DNA of 64,000 nucleotides from Pseudomonas fluorescens (GCF_902497995.1 NZ_CABVII010000021.1:1-64000), one strand, 5' to 3'. Numbered from the stretch's first letter, positions 36,575 to 46,804 are shown. Numbers and translations: made by a program. The notes: generated from the letters alone by a model not told the origin.

Positions 36575-37567
36575 TTACAGAAAATCTTTATAGGCAAACA
36601 GCGCCGGCGCCCCACCGGTGTGCAGGAAGATAATCGGCCCCTCATCGAAACGCTGACGCCCCATCCCGTCCAATAACCCGGCCATGGCTTTACCGGTATA
36701 AACCGGGTCGAGCAGCAAACCTTCCTGGCTCGCCACCAGCTTCACCGCCGCCAGCGTTCCGGCATTCGGTTCGCCGTAGCGCGGGCCGAAATATTCGTCC
36801 CACAACTCGACTTTGAAACTCGCCGGCAGTTTCACATCCAACAACTGCGCCGTCCGCTCGGCGAGCCCCTGGACCTTTGGTCGCTGATCTTCATCGCTGC
36901 GCGAAACCGTGACGCCAATCACCGGCAATTGCGGCAGTGCTTCGCTCAATGCCAGCGCCAGGCCACTGTGAGTGCCGGCGCTGCCCGAGGCCAGAACCAC
37001 AGCGGCGAATGTGATGCCGGTGTCCTTGATCTGCTCGGCCAGTTCCAACCCGGCGCGTACATAACCCAAAGCGCCCAGCGCATTCGAGCCGCCAATCGGA
37101 ACCAGATACGGCTTTTTGCCGTTGCTGCGCAGTCGTGCGGCCAACGCCTCCAACTGTTCGTCGGCGTTATCCAGGTTTTCTACCATCTCAACCTTGGCAT
37201 CGAACAGATCCAGCAACAGCCGATTGCCATTGCCGACATAGTTGGCATCGTCGGTGCCAAGGGGATTTTCCAGCAATGCCACGCAGCCGAGACCCAGCCT
37301 GGCCGCAACGGCAGCGGTTTGACGCACATGGTTGGACTGAAGCGCACCCGCGGTAATCAACGTGTCTGCGCCTTGTGCCAGGGCATCGGCCGCCAGGTAT
37401 TCGAGCTTGCGCAGCTTGTTGCCGCCCATTGCCAGCGGCGTCAGGTCATCGCGTTTGACGTAGAGATCGCGGCCCAGCCAGGTCGACAGGCGTTCGAGTT
37501 TTTCCAGTGGCGTGGGGTGACCGAGTAGATCGAGGCGGTCAAAACGGGCGAGCTGTTGTTTGATCAT
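36575..37567 (-). CDS. dcyD: D-cysteine desulfhydrase (PLP enzyme)
   Basis: The 330-residue enzyme belongs to the ACC deaminase/D-cysteine desulfhydrase family and splits D-cysteine to pyruvate, sulfide and ammonia. [20 protein letters not shown] holds the PLP lysine (GGNKxRKLE), followed by the [10 protein letters not shown] block and the phosphate-binding [11 protein letters not shown]. The Ser/Asn pattern fits DcyD rather than ACC deaminase but I cannot prove substrate. The ATG at 37567 gives the normal start ([16 protein letters not shown]). It lies upstream of the cystine importer and divergent from the serine acetyltransferase gene. Confidence 0.88.
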   Translation of the reverse strand: MIKQQLARFDRLDLLGHPTPLEKLERLSTWLGRDLYVKRDDLTPLAMGGNKLRKLEYLAADALAQGADTLITAGALQSNHVRQTAAVAARLGLGCVALLENPLGTDDANYVGNGNRLLLDLFDAKVEMVENLDNADEQLEALAARLRSNGKKPYLVPIGGSNALGALGYVRAGLELAEQIKDTGITFAAVVLASGSAGTHSGLALALSEALPQLPVIGVTVSRSDEDQRPKVQGLAERTAQLLDVKLPASFKVELWDEYFGPRYGEPNAGTLAAVKLVASQEGLLLDPVYTGKAMAGLLDGMGRQRFDEGPIIFLHTGGAPALFAYKDFL

Positions 37568-37892
37568 GATTTCCGTACTGGCGCAAGAGTGTAGGAGCGG
37601 GCGTGGTCCGGGTGGCGTTCCGACGATGGTCGCTAACGATACCGCGATAAACCTGACACCCCGCGGCGGGTTCGAGTTTTTCGCGAGCAATCGAGCGTCG
37701 ACCGGCTGCTCCTGCAGGGAATAGGTGTCAGGACTATAGGCACGCCTATTTATCGGGGCAACCGCCAATCGCTTATAGCCAAAAGTGTTTGATTCAGCAC
37801 TATTGGTTCTTAATCCGCCGTTCAGACCTTGCCGTAAAGTAATCGCCGTCAGCGCGGCCAGACAGTCCGGCCGCCCATGAGGAGTTTTTACC
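37568..37892. other. Divergent promoter region of dcyD and epsC
   Basis: The 325 bp between the divergent genes contains TTATAGCCAAAAGTGTTTGA and TATTGGTTCTTAATCC near the epsC side, a likely promoter zone. No gene is seen. Confidence 0.45.
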
Positions 37893-38819
37893 GTGAGCGA
37901 GCGTTCCAGCCATTGGCAATTGCAGACCATCGTCAGTCAGCTGCGTTCGGCGCGTGACGAGTGGCGTGCACAAAACGGCCGCGCCAGCGGCGAGCAGGGC
38001 GGTCGCGAGTTGCCTTCCCGAGCGGCCATGGCGGAGATTCTTGAAGCCTTGTGTGGTGCGTTGTTCCCGATGCGCCTGGGCCCGGTAGACCTGCGCGAAG
38101 AGAGTGAAGACTTCTATGTCGGTCACACGCTGGACGTGGCCTTGAATGCGTTGCTGGCTCAGGCGCGACTGGAACTGCGCTACGCCGCCCGCCACGGCGC
38201 CCGGGGCGAGACCGAAGTCGAGGCCAGGACCATTCAGATCATTCAGGACTTCGCCCTCGCCCTGCCAGGCTTGCGCAGTCTGTTGGATACCGACGTGCTG
38301 GCGGCCTATCACGGCGACCCGGCAGCGCGTAGCGTCGATGAGGTGTTGCTCTGCTACCCGGGCATCCTGGCGGTGATTCACCATCGCCTCGCCCATCACT
38401 TGTATCGCGCCGGGCTGCCGCTGCTCGCGCGGATCAGCGCAGAAATCGCCCACTCCGCCACCGGTATCGACATTCACCCGGGGGCGCAGATCGGTCGCAG
38501 CTTTTTCATCGATCATGGGACGGGCGTGGTGATCGGCGAGACCGCCATCATCGGCGAGCGTGTGCGGATTTATCAGGCCGTGACCCTGGGTGCCAAGCGG
38601 TTCCCGGCGGATGAGGACGGCCAGTTGCAGAAGGGGCAACCGCGACATCCGATTGTCGAGGATGATGTGGTGATCTATGCCGGGGCGACAATCCTGGGCC
38701 GGATCACCATCGGCCAGGGTTCGACCATTGGCGGCAATGTCTGGCTGACCCGCAGCGTGCCGGCGGGGAGCAACCTGACGCAGGCGAATCTGCAGCATGA
38801 TGATGGGACGCAGAAGTAA
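37893..38819 (+). CDS. epsC: Serine O-acetyltransferase, EpsC type
   Basis: The 308-residue enzyme makes O-acetylserine, the acceptor of sulfide for cysteine synthesis. After a long N-terminal helical domain, the C-terminal left-handed beta helix shows hexapeptide repeats ([55 protein letters not shown]). The catalytic His is in IDHGTG. It is longer than E. coli CysE, matching the EpsC form of Pseudomonas. The start is GTG at 37893, supported by GAGGAG nine bases upstream. Confidence 0.92.
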   Translation: MSERSSHWQLQTIVSQLRSARDEWRAQNGRASGEQGGRELPSRAAMAEILEALCGALFPMRLGPVDLREESEDFYVGHTLDVALNALLAQARLELRYAARHGARGETEVEARTIQIIQDFALALPGLRSLLDTDVLAAYHGDPAARSVDEVLLCYPGILAVIHHRLAHHLYRAGLPLLARISAEIAHSATGIDIHPGAQIGRSFFIDHGTGVVIGETAIIGERVRIYQAVTLGAKRFPADEDGQLQKGQPRHPIVEDDVVIYAGATILGRITIGQGSTIGGNVWLTRSVPAGSNLTQANLQHDDGTQK

Positions 38820-38852
38820 GGCCCCCAATCTCCGCTGACTGTCAGGCAGCCG

Positions 38853-38943
38853 TTCGCGGGCAAGCCTCGCTCCTACAGGATTTGAGTCGTACGCAATATT
38901 TGTGTACGACTCAAATCCTGTAGGAGCGAGGCTTGCCCGCGAA
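38853..38943. repeat. REPIN with perfect 40-bp arms
   Basis: Arms 38853-38892 and 38904-38943 are perfectly complementary over 40 bases around an 11-base loop. The outer parts are REP cores (TTCGCGGGCAAGCCTCGCTC); the inner parts (GGATTTGAGTCGTAC) are also paired, which most REPINs here do not show. Confidence 0.92.
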
Positions 38944-39086
38944 TGGTTCAAACCGGATCGAGATAAAGGCATTTAGCTGATTTCCCGCTGAACGAAGCCC
39001 CCAACCCCCGCGTCATCCCCCTCCTTGAGCTAGCGTACAAACTGCACCGCCGAGCCCTGCGATTAGTCCTTAGCTGGCTATTTATG

Positions 39087-39114
39087 TTTAACTTGAACGC
39101 TCATTCAAGTTAAA
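39087..39114 (+). promoter_or_regulatory. Operator-like palindrome upstream of betT
   Basis: TTTAACTTGAA (39087-39097) and TTCAAGTTAAA (39104-39114) are perfect 11-bp arms with a 6-base centre. The TTGAA/TTCAA half-sites recall BetI (TetR-family, choline-responsive) boxes, but the spacing is wider than the usual site. It lies about 95 bp before betT. Confidence 0.55.
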
Positions 39115-39206
39115 CCACCGGTTTGCTGCCCGCTCACAACAGGAGGCTTGCCTTTGCCGAGTCCGTTACTGATTGCCCTGTTTCACCCCCTCGAGGTGCC
39201 CCTTTC

Positions 39207-41201
39207 ATGAGTGCATCGTCCCTCCCCCCTAGCGGCCAGGTCCGCATGAATCCGCCGGTGTTCTATTTCGCGGCGAGTTTCATTCTGTTGTTCGGCGTTG
39301 TCGTGATCGTCATGCCCGAACAAGCCGGTGCCTGGTTGCTGGCGGCGCAAAACTGGGCGGCCAACACGGTCGGCTGGTACTACATGCTCGCGATGACTCT
39401 GTATCTGGTCTTCGTGGTGGTCACCGCCTTGTCCGGCTACGGCAAGATCAAGCTCGGTGCCGACCACGACGAACCCGAATTCAGTTACCTGTCCTGGGCT
39501 GGCATGTTGTTCGCCGCCGGCATCAGCATCACGCTGTTTTTCTTTTGTGTGTCCGAACCGCTGACCCACTTGGCGCAGCCGCCTCAGGGTGAGGCGGGCA
39601 CGGCGGACGCGGCGCGCCAGGCGATGCAGATTCTGTTTCTGCACTGGGGCCTGCACGGCTGGGGCGTGTTCGCCTTCGTCGGCATGGCACTGGCTTACTT
39701 TGCCTATCGTCACAACCTGCCGCTGGCCCTGCGCTCGGCGCTCTATCCGCTGATCGGCAAGCGCATCAACGGCCCGATCGGTTACGCGGTGGACGGCTTC
39801 GGCATCATCGCCACGGTATTCGGTCTCGGCGCCGACATGGGCTTTGGCGTATTGCACCTCAACTCGGGATTGGACTACCTGTTCGGCATCGCTCATACCC
39901 AGTGGATTCAGGTCGGCCTGATCACGCTGATGATGGGCGCGGCGATCATCGTGGCCGTGTCCGGTGTCGATAAAGGCGTGCGGGTGATGTCGGACATCAA
40001 CATGCTGCTGGCCTGCGCGCTGCTGCTGTTTGTGTTGTTCGCCGGTCCCACCCAGCACTTGCTCAACACCCTGATCCAGAACATCGGCGATTACCTCGGC
40101 GCCTTGCCGATGAAGAGTTTCGACCTCTACGCCTACGACAAACCGAGCGACTGGCTGGGTGGCTGGACGGTGTTTTACTGGGCCTGGTGGATCGCGTGGT
40201 CGCCGTTCGTGGGCCTGTTCATCGCGCGGATTTCCCGTGGCCGGACCATCCGGGAATTCGTCTTCGGCGTGCTGCTGATTCCGCTCGGGTTCACCCTGGC
40301 CTGGATGTCGATCTTCGGCAACAGCGCCATCGATCAAGTGCTCAATCACGGGATGAGCGCGTTGGGCATGTCGGCCATCGACAATCCATCGATGACGCTT
40401 TACCTGTTGCTGGAAACCTATCCGTGGAGCAAAACCGTGATCGCGGTCACGGTGTTCATCAGCTTCGTGTTCTTCGTCACCTCGGCCGACTCCGGCACCG
40501 TGGTGCTATCGACGCTGTCCGCCAAGGGCGGCAATCCGGATGAAGACGGGCCGAAATGGTTGCGGGTGTTCTGGGGCGCGATGACTGCGCTGGTTACCAG
40601 TGCGCTGCTGTTCTCCGGCAGCATCGATGCACTGAAGTCAGCGGTGGTGCTGACCTCCTTGCCGTTCTCGATGATTCTACTGTTGATGATGTGGGGACTG
40701 CACAAGGCGTTCTATCTGGAATCGCAGAAGCAGATCGCGCAGCTGCACTCCCTGGCACCGGTATCCGGCTCGCGCCGTGGCGGTTGGCGTCAGCGCTTGA
40801 GTCAGGCGGTGCATTTCCCTTCGCGGGATGAGGTTTACCGTTTCCTCGAAACGACGGTGCGTCCAGCGATTGAAGACGTGACTGCGGTGTTCGTCGAGAA
40901 AGGGTTGCACGTCGTCGCCCAGCCCGATCCGGCCAACGACAGCGTCAGCCTGGAAATCGGCCATGGCGAGCAGCATCCATTCATCTATCAGGTGCAGATG
41001 CGTGGCTACTTCACGCCATCTTTCGCTCGTGGCGGCATGGGTTCCAAGGAACTCAACAACCGTCGTTACTACCGGGCCGAAGTGCATTTGAGCGAGGGCA
41101 GTCAGGATTACGATCTGGTGGGTTACACCAAGGAGCAGGTCATCAACGACATCCTCGACCAGTACGAGCGGCACCTGCAGTTTTTGCATTTGGTGCGTTG
41201 A
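39207..41201 (+). CDS. betT: BCCT-family choline/betaine transporter BetT
   Basis: The 664-residue symporter imports choline (osmoprotectant precursor and carbon source). It has 12 membrane helices; the family's substrate-site region is recognisable in GWTVFYWAWWIAWSPFVGLF and the block FGLGADMGFGVLHLNSGLDY. About 130 residues form the cytosolic C-terminal osmosensing tail (RDEVYRFLETTVRPAIEDVT), as in BetT rather than OpuD. The ATG at 39207 is preferred: upstream in-frame codons give a non-conserved leader of 28 residues. It is monocistronic, with an operator-like palindrome in front. Confidence 0.9.
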   Translation: MSASSLPPSGQVRMNPPVFYFAASFILLFGVVVIVMPEQAGAWLLAAQNWAANTVGWYYMLAMTLYLVFVVVTALSGYGKIKLGADHDEPEFSYLSWAGMLFAAGISITLFFFCVSEPLTHLAQPPQGEAGTADAARQAMQILFLHWGLHGWGVFAFVGMALAYFAYRHNLPLALRSALYPLIGKRINGPIGYAVDGFGIIATVFGLGADMGFGVLHLNSGLDYLFGIAHTQWIQVGLITLMMGAAIIVAVSGVDKGVRVMSDINMLLACALLLFVLFAGPTQHLLNTLIQNIGDYLGALPMKSFDLYAYDKPSDWLGGWTVFYWAWWIAWSPFVGLFIARISRGRTIREFVFGVLLIPLGFTLAWMSIFGNSAIDQVLNHGMSALGMSAIDNPSMTLYLLLETYPWSKTVIAVTVFISFVFFVTSADSGTVVLSTLSAKGGNPDEDGPKWLRVFWGAMTALVTSALLFSGSIDALKSAVVLTSLPFSMILLLMMWGLHKAFYLESQKQIAQLHSLAPVSGSRRGGWRQRLSQAVHFPSRDEVYRFLETTVRPAIEDVTAVFVEKGLHVVAQPDPANDSVSLEIGHGEQHPFIYQVQMRGYFTPSFARGGMGSKELNNRRYYRAEVHLSEGSQDYDLVGYTKEQVINDILDQYERHLQFLHLVR

Positions 41202-41227
41202 CCCCATAGGCGGCGGGGCTGGATTGT

Positions 41228-41488
41228 TCAGGTATCAGTGCTCAACACCATGAACAACACCAGCGCCGCCACCGGCACGCCAAACACAATGCTGCCGACC
41301 ACCAGTTCCGTGGTGACGGACTGGCCGGCGGTGACCACGCCGATGGCGCCGTTGATCATCGTCAGTGCCAGCCATAGCACGATGAAGCTGTAGGTCAGGG
41401 TCTGGCGGCTGAAGCCGATTTTTTCGCCGATGAACAGCATCAGTGCCAGTAGGACCAGGCCGAAGAAGATGATGATGGTGGTGTGCAT
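41228..41488 (-). CDS. Small three-helix membrane protein, unknown
   Basis: The 86 residues form three hydrophobic segments (IIIFFGLVLLALMLFIGEKI, FIVLWLALTMINGAIGVVTA, VVGSIVFGVPVAALVLFMVL) and a short polar tail. Similar small proteins are common in Pseudomonas without known role. It is convergent with betT and starts at 41488 with a good GGGAGGAAAC sequence. A helper role for a neighbouring transporter is possible but unsupported. Confidence 0.65.
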   Translation of the reverse strand: MHTTIIIFFGLVLLALMLFIGEKIGFSRQTLTYSFIVLWLALTMINGAIGVVTAGQSVTTELVVGSIVFGVPVAALVLFMVLSTDT

Positions 41489-41532
41489 GGTGAGTTTCCT
41501 CCCTGCGGATGTGTGGTGCCTGTCAGGCCGCC

Positions 41533-41622
41533 TTCGCGGGCAAGCCTCGCTCCTACAGATTCAATGTCGTTCACGCAATTGCGTCCGACACGGAACCTGT
41601 AGGAGCGAGGCTTGCCCGCGAA
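41533..41622. repeat. REP pair (REPIN)
   Basis: TTCGCGGGCAAGCCTCGCTCC and the inverted core flank about 45 bp. It lies in a 400-bp stretch that otherwise holds an SDR remnant (41660-41775). Confidence 0.85.
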
Positions 41623-41659
41623 GGCGGCCTGACTGTTTCACCCTACACATCGAGCATAG

Positions 41660-41775
41660 TTAAACCAACCCACCATTCGCCCGCAGAATTTGCCAATTGA
41701 CCCAGCCCGAGTCAGGACCCACCAGGAAGGACACGACGCGGAAGGTGTCTTCTGGTCGTCTCCGCCGGCCAAGAT
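41660..41775 (-). pseudogene. C-terminal remnant of a short-chain dehydrogenase
   Basis: On the minus strand the frame reads RPEDTFRVVSFLVGP, then DSGWVNWQILRANGGLV and a stop. This is the typical C-terminus of SDR enzymes (VSFLxGPxSGWVNGQxLRxNGG). No start or Rossmann motif precedes it; upstream DNA already belongs to the promoter of the aldo/keto reductase gene. The gene has been deleted except for about 35 codons. Confidence 0.75.
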
Positions 41776-41897
41776 GAAATAGGTGAAACGTTTCATCTTT
41801 TTCTCGAATCCGGGGTTTATTGGCGATTGTCCGGGCGTATGCTGGGCCACTTGCGAAGCAATCGATACCAATTTCAAGTCACACAAGAGAGGATTCG

Positions 41898-42935
41898 ATG
41901 ACCTACACCGCTGCCGAAAACCGCTACGACTCTATCCCTTACCGCCGCGTGGGTCGCAGCGGTCTGGTGCTGCCTGCGCTGTCCCTGGGCCTGTGGCACA
42001 ACTTTGGCGACAGCACCCCGATCGACACTCAGCGCTCGCTGTTGCACACCGCGTTCGACTTGGGCATCAACCACTTCGACCTGGCCAACAACTACGGCCC
42101 GCCGTACGGCAGCGCCGAGATCAACTTCGGTCGTTTGCTGCGCGAAGACTTCAAGCAGTACCGTGACGAGTTGATCATCTCGAGCAAGGCCGGTTGGGAC
42201 ATGTGGGCCGGCCCTTATGGCCAGGGCGGCGGTTCGCGCAAGTACGTGCTGGCCAGCCTGGATCAGAGTCTGCAGCGCCTGAGGCTGGACTATGTGGACA
42301 TCTTCTACTCCCACCGCTTCGACCCGGACACCCCGCTGGAAGAAACCGCCAGCGCACTGGCTACCGCGGTGCAGCAGGGCAAGGCGCTGTACATCGGCAT
42401 CTCGTCGTATTCCGGGGTGAAAACCCGCGAAATGGCGGCGCTGCTCAAAGAGTGGAGAGTACCGTTGCTGATTCACCAACCGGCCTACAATCTGCTTAAT
42501 CGATGGGTGGAAAAGGACCTGCTGGACACCACCGACGAACTCGGCACGGGGGTGATTGCCTTCACTCCGCTGGCGCAGGGATTGTTGACCGACAAGTACC
42601 TCAATGGTGTGCCGGCGGATGCGCGGGTCAATCGTCCGGGCGGTGGCTCGTTGCAGGCGTCGCACTTGTCCGACACGAATATCGCTCACGTGCGTGCGTT
42701 GAATGAAATCGCCCAGCGTCGTGGCCAGAGCCTGGCGCAGTTGGCGTTGGCCTGGACGCTGCGAGACCCGCGGGTGACCTCGGCACTGATCGGCGCGAGC
42801 CGGCCGGAGCAGATTATCGAGAACGTCGGGGCGTTGCAGAATCTGAGCTTCAGTTCGGAGGAGTTGGCGCAGATTGACCGGTTTGCCCAAGAGGGTGGGG
42901 TTAATCTTTGGGAGAAGCCTTCGACGGCTGAATAG
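41898..42935 (+). CDS. Aldo/keto reductase, YghZ / L-glyceraldehyde-3-phosphate reductase type
   Basis: The 345-residue NADPH enzyme reduces toxic aldehydes such as methylglyoxal or L-glyceraldehyde 3-phosphate in family members. The tetrad is visible: Asp and Tyr in FDLANNYGPPYGSAE, Lys in ISSKAGWDMW, His in FYSHRFDPDTP. It also has YGQGGGSRKYVLASLDQSL, a hallmark of the YghZ group, and a C-terminal NADP-binding block TSALIGASRPEQIIENV. The start MTYTAAENRYD at 41898 has GAGAGGA before it. It stands alone, and the remnant of an SDR gene lies just upstream on the other strand. Confidence 0.88.
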   Translation: MTYTAAENRYDSIPYRRVGRSGLVLPALSLGLWHNFGDSTPIDTQRSLLHTAFDLGINHFDLANNYGPPYGSAEINFGRLLREDFKQYRDELIISSKAGWDMWAGPYGQGGGSRKYVLASLDQSLQRLRLDYVDIFYSHRFDPDTPLEETASALATAVQQGKALYIGISSYSGVKTREMAALLKEWRVPLLIHQPAYNLLNRWVEKDLLDTTDELGTGVIAFTPLAQGLLTDKYLNGVPADARVNRPGGGSLQASHLSDTNIAHVRALNEIAQRRGQSLAQLALAWTLRDPRVTSALIGASRPEQIIENVGALQNLSFSSEELAQIDRFAQEGGVNLWEKPSTAE

Positions 42936-42973
42936 TGTCTGGCGCCGGGTCTTCTGGCGTCTGTCAGATAGCC

Positions 42974-43055
42974 TTCGCGAGCAAGCCCGCTCCCACATTA
43001 GATCGAGTCTTTCAATAAGAATGCGATCAACTGTGGGAGCGGGCTTGCTCGCGAA
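42974..43055. repeat. REP pair (REPIN)
   Basis: TTCGCGAGCAAGCCCGCTCC and the inverted core flank about 40 bp, between the convergent reductase and tauD. Confidence 0.85.
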
Positions 43056-43088
43056 GAGGCCATCAAAGTCAGTAAAGAGGCTGGGTGG

Positions 43089-43931
43089 TTACCTGAAAAA
43101 CGGCACATCCCCCAACACCGTCGCCCGCTGCATCACCCGCCGCGCCGGCCGGTAATCATCCACCGCGTAATGCTGGGTCACGCGGTTATCCCAGAACGCC
43201 ACGTCATCCTTCTGCCAGCGCCAGCGAATGGTGAATTGCGGCCGGGTCGCATGGGCGAACAAAAATTTCAGGATCGTCTCGCTTTCGGTTTCCGACAGCT
43301 CATTGATCTTCGCCGTGAAGCCTTCATTGACGAACAACGAGCGGCGCCCGCTCACCGGGTGCGTGCGAATCACCGGGTGCGACAGCGGCGGATTCTTCCT
43401 GCGCGTTTCTTCCCACTGGGCCAGCGCTTCGGGCGTGTTGCCATAACGCTCCAGCGGGAACGAACGGGTGAAGTCGTGGGTGGCGGTCAGTCCTTCAAGC
43501 AAGGTTTTCATCGGCGCGGACAACGCTTCATACGCGGCAATACCGCTGGCCCATAGCGTGTCGCCACCAAACTCCGGCAGCAACTTGGCGCTGAGCACCG
43601 CGCCCATGGCCGGGGTCGGCAGGAAGGTCACGTCGGTGTGCCAGATCGCGTTGTCACGCACATCGGTGACGGCGGTATCGAGGATCAGCACTTGCGGCTG
43701 TTCCGGCACATTCGGGTAGATCGGGTGAATATGCAGGTCACCGAAATACGCGGCAAATCGCGCCTGCTGCTGTGGCTCGATCGGCTGATCACGGAAGAAC
43801 AATACCTGGTATTCGAGCAGCGCCTGCTCGATCTCGTTGCGCTGTTCCAGGTTCAGCGGCTGGCTGATGTCGACGCCACTGATTTGCGCGCCGAGGGCCG
43901 AGCTGAGGGGGACGATGGTCAGGTTGCTCAT
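43089..43931 (-). CDS. tauD: Taurine dioxygenase TauD (Fe(II)/2-oxoglutarate)
   Basis: The 280-residue oxygenase converts taurine plus 2-oxoglutarate and O2 to sulfite and aminoacetaldehyde. The iron facial triad is visible: His and Asp in [10 protein letters not shown] (about residues 99-101) and the distal His in [13 protein letters not shown]; the 2-oxoglutarate-binding Arg is in [12 protein letters not shown]. The end matches TauD (VLGDVPF). It is the last tau gene, separated from tauC by a REP pair. Related sulfonate or alkylsulfate dioxygenases share these motifs, but tauABC context favours taurine. Confidence 0.9.
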   Translation of the reverse strand: MSNLTIVPLSSALGAQISGVDISQPLNLEQRNEIEQALLEYQVLFFRDQPIEPQQQARFAAYFGDLHIHPIYPNVPEQPQVLILDTAVTDVRDNAIWHTDVTFLPTPAMGAVLSAKLLPEFGGDTLWASGIAAYEALSAPMKTLLEGLTATHDFTRSFPLERYGNTPEALAQWEETRRKNPPLSHPVIRTHPVSGRRSLFVNEGFTAKINELSETESETILKFLFAHATRPQFTIRWRWQKDDVAFWDNRVTQHYAVDDYRPARRVMQRATVLGDVPFFR

Positions 43932-43958
43932 GTTCTTTAATCCAAAGTTGCGAGCTTT

Positions 43959-44048
43959 TGTGGGAGCGGGCTTGCTCGCGAAGAGGCCCTGTCAGTCAAC
44001 TTGGATGTTGAATGCTAAATCGCCTTCGCGAGCAAGCCCGCTCCCACA
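43959..44048. repeat. REP pair inside the tau operon
   Basis: GTGGGAGCGGGCTTGCTCGC and its inverse flank about 40 bp between tauC and tauD. It may stabilise the upstream message or lower tauD expression. Confidence 0.85.
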
Positions 44049-44055
44049 GGGTTAG

Positions 44056-44889
44056 TTAGTGGGCCTGGCCATGCCACGGCACCAGTTTGCGTTGCAGGGC
44101 GCGCAAGCCCATTTCCATGGCGAAGGCGATCAGCGCGATCACCAGGATCCCCAGCACCACCACATCGGTGACCAGGAACTGCGCAGCCGACTGCACCATG
44201 AAGCCCAGGCCGCTGGTGGCGGCGATCAACTCGGCGGCGACCAGGGTCGACCAGCCCACGCCCAGACCGATGCGCACTCCGGTCAAGATGTCTGGCAAGG
44301 CACTTGGCAGGATCACATGGCGAATCAACTGCGCCCGGGTTGCGCCCAGCGACTGCGCGGCGCGCAACTTGGCCGGGTCTACAGTGCGCACACCGGTGGC
44401 GGTGGCGATGGCAATCGGGGCGAAGATCGCCAGGTAAATCAGCAACACCTTCGACAACTCGCCAATGCCGCACCAGATCACGATCAGCGGCAGATAAGCC
44501 AGCGGTGGAATCGGGCGGTAGAACTCGATCAGCGGATCGAGAATGCCGCGGGCGATACGATTGTGGCCGATGGCAATGCCGACCGGGACCGCGGTCAATA
44601 CCGCGAAGCCCAGACCCAGGCCGATCCGGCCGAGGCTTGCGCCCAAGTGCTGCCACAAGGTCGAATCCATGTAGCCGGTCGTCACCAGCAGCCAGCCTTT
44701 GTGCAGCACGGCGGAAGGCGGCGGCAGGAACAGCGGTTCGATCATTCCAGTGGCGGTGACGGCCCACCAGATGGCAATGAGCGAGACCAGTGTCAGTACA
44801 CTGATCCAGCGCGTGCTCAAGCCGCGACGGACCGGAGTCACCGTAGAGCCCGGTTTCAGCGCCGCGGCGGGAATTTCATAGCTGCTCAT
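44056..44889 (-). CDS. tauC: Taurine ABC transporter permease TauC
   Basis: The 277-residue permease of the SsuC/TauC group has six membrane segments after a polar N-terminal tail of about 40 residues. The EAA loop reads [40 protein letters not shown] appears as [20 protein letters not shown], a family block. It overlaps tauB by four bases (ATGA). Confidence 0.9.
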   Translation of the reverse strand: MSSYEIPAAALKPGSTVTPVRRGLSTRWISVLTLVSLIAIWWAVTATGMIEPLFLPPPSAVLHKGWLLVTTGYMDSTLWQHLGASLGRIGLGLGFAVLTAVPVGIAIGHNRIARGILDPLIEFYRPIPPLAYLPLIVIWCGIGELSKVLLIYLAIFAPIAIATATGVRTVDPAKLRAAQSLGATRAQLIRHVILPSALPDILTGVRIGLGVGWSTLVAAELIAATSGLGFMVQSAAQFLVTDVVVLGILVIALIAFAMEMGLRALQRKLVPWHGQAH

Positions 44890-45680
44890 GCGCGCTCCTG
44901 CCGCTGGACGGCACTGCGTTGGGAGAACACTTTGGCGAGCACGTGTTCACGGGTTTCGATAAAGCGCGGGTCGGACTTGATGGACCGTGCCGATTCACCG
45001 GCGGCGTAACGCTGGCCGAAATCCAGGCTCAGACGCTCGACGATTTGCCCGGGGTTCGGCGCCAGCAGAATCAGGTCTGTGGCGAGGAACACCGCTTCTT
45101 CGATGTCGTGGGTTATCAGGAACACCGGTTTGGCGGTGCGCTGCCAGACTTGCAACAGCAACTCCTGCATTTGTTCGCGGGTGAAGGCATCGAGGGCGCC
45201 GAAGGGTTCATCCATCAGCAGAACCCGAGGGTCGGCGGCGAGTGCGCGGGCCAGGCCGACGCGTTGCTTCTGGCCGCCCGAGAGCTGCCAGATGCGTCGG
45301 TTCTCGAAATCGGAAAGGTCCACCAGCGCGAGCATTTCCCGGGCACGAACTTCGCGTTTATCACGGGAAACGCCGGCCAGTTCCAGACCGAATCCGACGT
45401 TGGCCAACACATCCTGCCAAGGCAGCAAGGCGTCGTCCTGAAACACGACGCCGCGTTCGGCACCCGGGCCTTTGACCGGCACGCCATCGAGGGTGATGCG
45501 CCCGGCGCTGGGCTCGACGAAGCCGGCAATCAGGTTCAACAGCGAAGTCTTGCCACTGCCGGACGGGCCGAGGGCGACCAGCAATTGCCGGGGCCCCAGA
45601 TTCAGGGATATATCCGCCAGCACCGGTTCCGGGCTGCCTGGGTACTGTGCGCTGATGCGCTCCAGTTGTAGCAGAGCCAT
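44886..45680 (-). CDS. tauB: Taurine ABC transporter ATPase TauB
   Basis: The 264-residue ATPase has Walker [10 protein letters not shown] (about residues 38-46), Q-loop [11 protein letters not shown], signature LSGGQKQR, Walker [12 protein letters not shown] and switch histidine [11 protein letters not shown]. Those match the SsuB/TauB group. [20 protein letters not shown] at 45680 is the preferred start; an earlier in-frame start adds 15 residues. The gene lies between tauA and tauC. Confidence 0.9.
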   Translation of the reverse strand: MALLQLERISAQYPGSPEPVLADISLNLGPRQLLVALGPSGSGKTSLLNLIAGFVEPSAGRITLDGVPVKGPGAERGVVFQDDALLPWQDVLANVGFGLELAGVSRDKREVRAREMLALVDLSDFENRRIWQLSGGQKQRVGLARALAADPRVLLMDEPFGALDAFTREQMQELLLQVWQRTAKPVFLITHDIEEAVFLATDLILLAPNPGQIVERLSLDFGQRYAAGESARSIKSDPRFIETREHVLAKVFSQRSAVQRQERA

Positions 45681-45696
45681 GGCAGTTAACTCCCGG

Positions 45697-46674
45697 TCAG
45701 TGGGTGATGTACTTGGCGCTGACATACGGCGCGTAGTCCGGCAGCACGGCTTCGACCTTGCCTTGTTCCTTGAGGAACGCAGCGGTGTCGGTGATGGCCT
45801 TGGTGGTTGGCGCGCCGAGGGTGATCACCTGATCAGCCGCCAGCGGGTAGACGTTGCCTTGCAGCAGCAATGGAATGTCGCTGGCCTTGGCACCGGAGAG
45901 TTTCACAAGCTTGTCGACGTTGGATTGGTCGGCGAGCCAGGCTTTCGGGTCTTTGCGATAATTGGCGTAGGCGTCCAGGGTCACTTTGGCGAACGCGGTG
46001 ACGATTTCCGGGTGCTTCTGGGCGAAATCTTTACGCACGATCCAGGCATCGAAGGTCGGTGCGCCAAACTTGGCCAGCTCGCCGGAGGTGATCAGCACTT
46101 TGCCGTTTTCCTTGGCCACGCCGAGCGCGGGGTCCCACACGTAAGTGGCGTCGATGTCACCGCGTTTCCACGCAGCGATGATCGCTGGCGGGGCGAGATT
46201 GAGCACGGTAACTTTCGACGGGTCGATGTTCCAGTGCTTCAGCGCGGCGAGCAGGCTGTAATGGCCGGTGGAAACGAACGGCACGGCGATTTTCTTGCCG
46301 ATGAGGTCCTGCGGGGTCTTGATCCCGGAACCGTCGCGGGCGACCAGGGCTTCGGCGGCGCCGATCTGGGTGGCGATGAGGAACGTTTCTACCGGGACTT
46401 TGCGGGTGATTGCAGCCGTCAAGGGGCTGGAACCGAGGTAGCCGATCTGCACGTCGCCGGAAGCGATGGCGGCGATGATGTCGGCCCCGTTGTCGAATTT
46501 GCGCCAATCGATGTTGGCGTTGGTGGCTTTTTCGTAGGCGCCGTCGACCTGGGCGACTTTGGCCGGGTCAACGGTGGTCTGGTAGGCGACGGTGATGTCG
46601 GCTGCCTGGGTAAAAAAACTCGCCGCAGCCAGCGATGCGGCTGCCAGGAGGCGAAGGGGGAAATTCATTTTCAT
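45697..46674 (-). CDS. tauA: Taurine ABC transporter periplasmic binding protein TauA
   Basis: The 325-residue protein has a signal peptide ending [13 protein letters not shown] before [20 protein letters not shown], closely like TauA. Other blocks are [20 protein letters not shown] and [20 protein letters not shown]. It captures taurine for TauBC. AAGGAG precedes the ATG. It is the first gene of tauABCD, and a sulfur-type box about 75-90 bp upstream fits CysB control of taurine genes. Confidence 0.92.
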   Translation of the reverse strand: MKMNFPLRLLAAASLAAASFFTQAADITVAYQTTVDPAKVAQVDGAYEKATNANIDWRKFDNGADIIAAIASGDVQIGYLGSSPLTAAITRKVPVETFLIATQIGAAEALVARDGSGIKTPQDLIGKKIAVPFVSTGHYSLLAALKHWNIDPSKVTVLNLAPPAIIAAWKRGDIDATYVWDPALGVAKENGKVLITSGELAKFGAPTFDAWIVRKDFAQKHPEIVTAFAKVTLDAYANYRKDPKAWLADQSNVDKLVKLSGAKASDIPLLLQGNVYPLAADQVITLGAPTTKAITDTAAFLKEQGKVEAVLPDYAPYVSAKYITH

Positions 46675-46740
46675 GGGGAAGCTCCTTGTCAGGCGACCGA
46701 GGGTCGGCGTGAAAGGAGACTAAATGATATAAGAACTGGA

Positions 46741-46764
46741 AAATAAATAACTTTTTAGAATGAG
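46741..46764 (-). promoter_or_regulatory. ATTCTAAAAAGTTATTTATT box upstream of tauA
   Basis: On the minus strand CATTCTAAAAAGTTATTTAT lies 67-90 bp before tauA, near-identical to the box before the sfnB operon (ATTCCTAAAAGTTAG TTTATTTA). A CysB-type activator site is likely but not tested. 46765-46998 holds a REP cluster and no gene. Confidence 0.5.
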
Positions 46765-46804
46765 CTTATGAGCGGAAAATTCTAAGGGAGACCGCGGCGC
46801 GGCC

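Noticed and set aside
43089-43931. AtsK-type alkylsulfate dioxygenase
   Set aside because: The motifs alone would allow it, but the tauABC genes directly upstream make TauD more likely.
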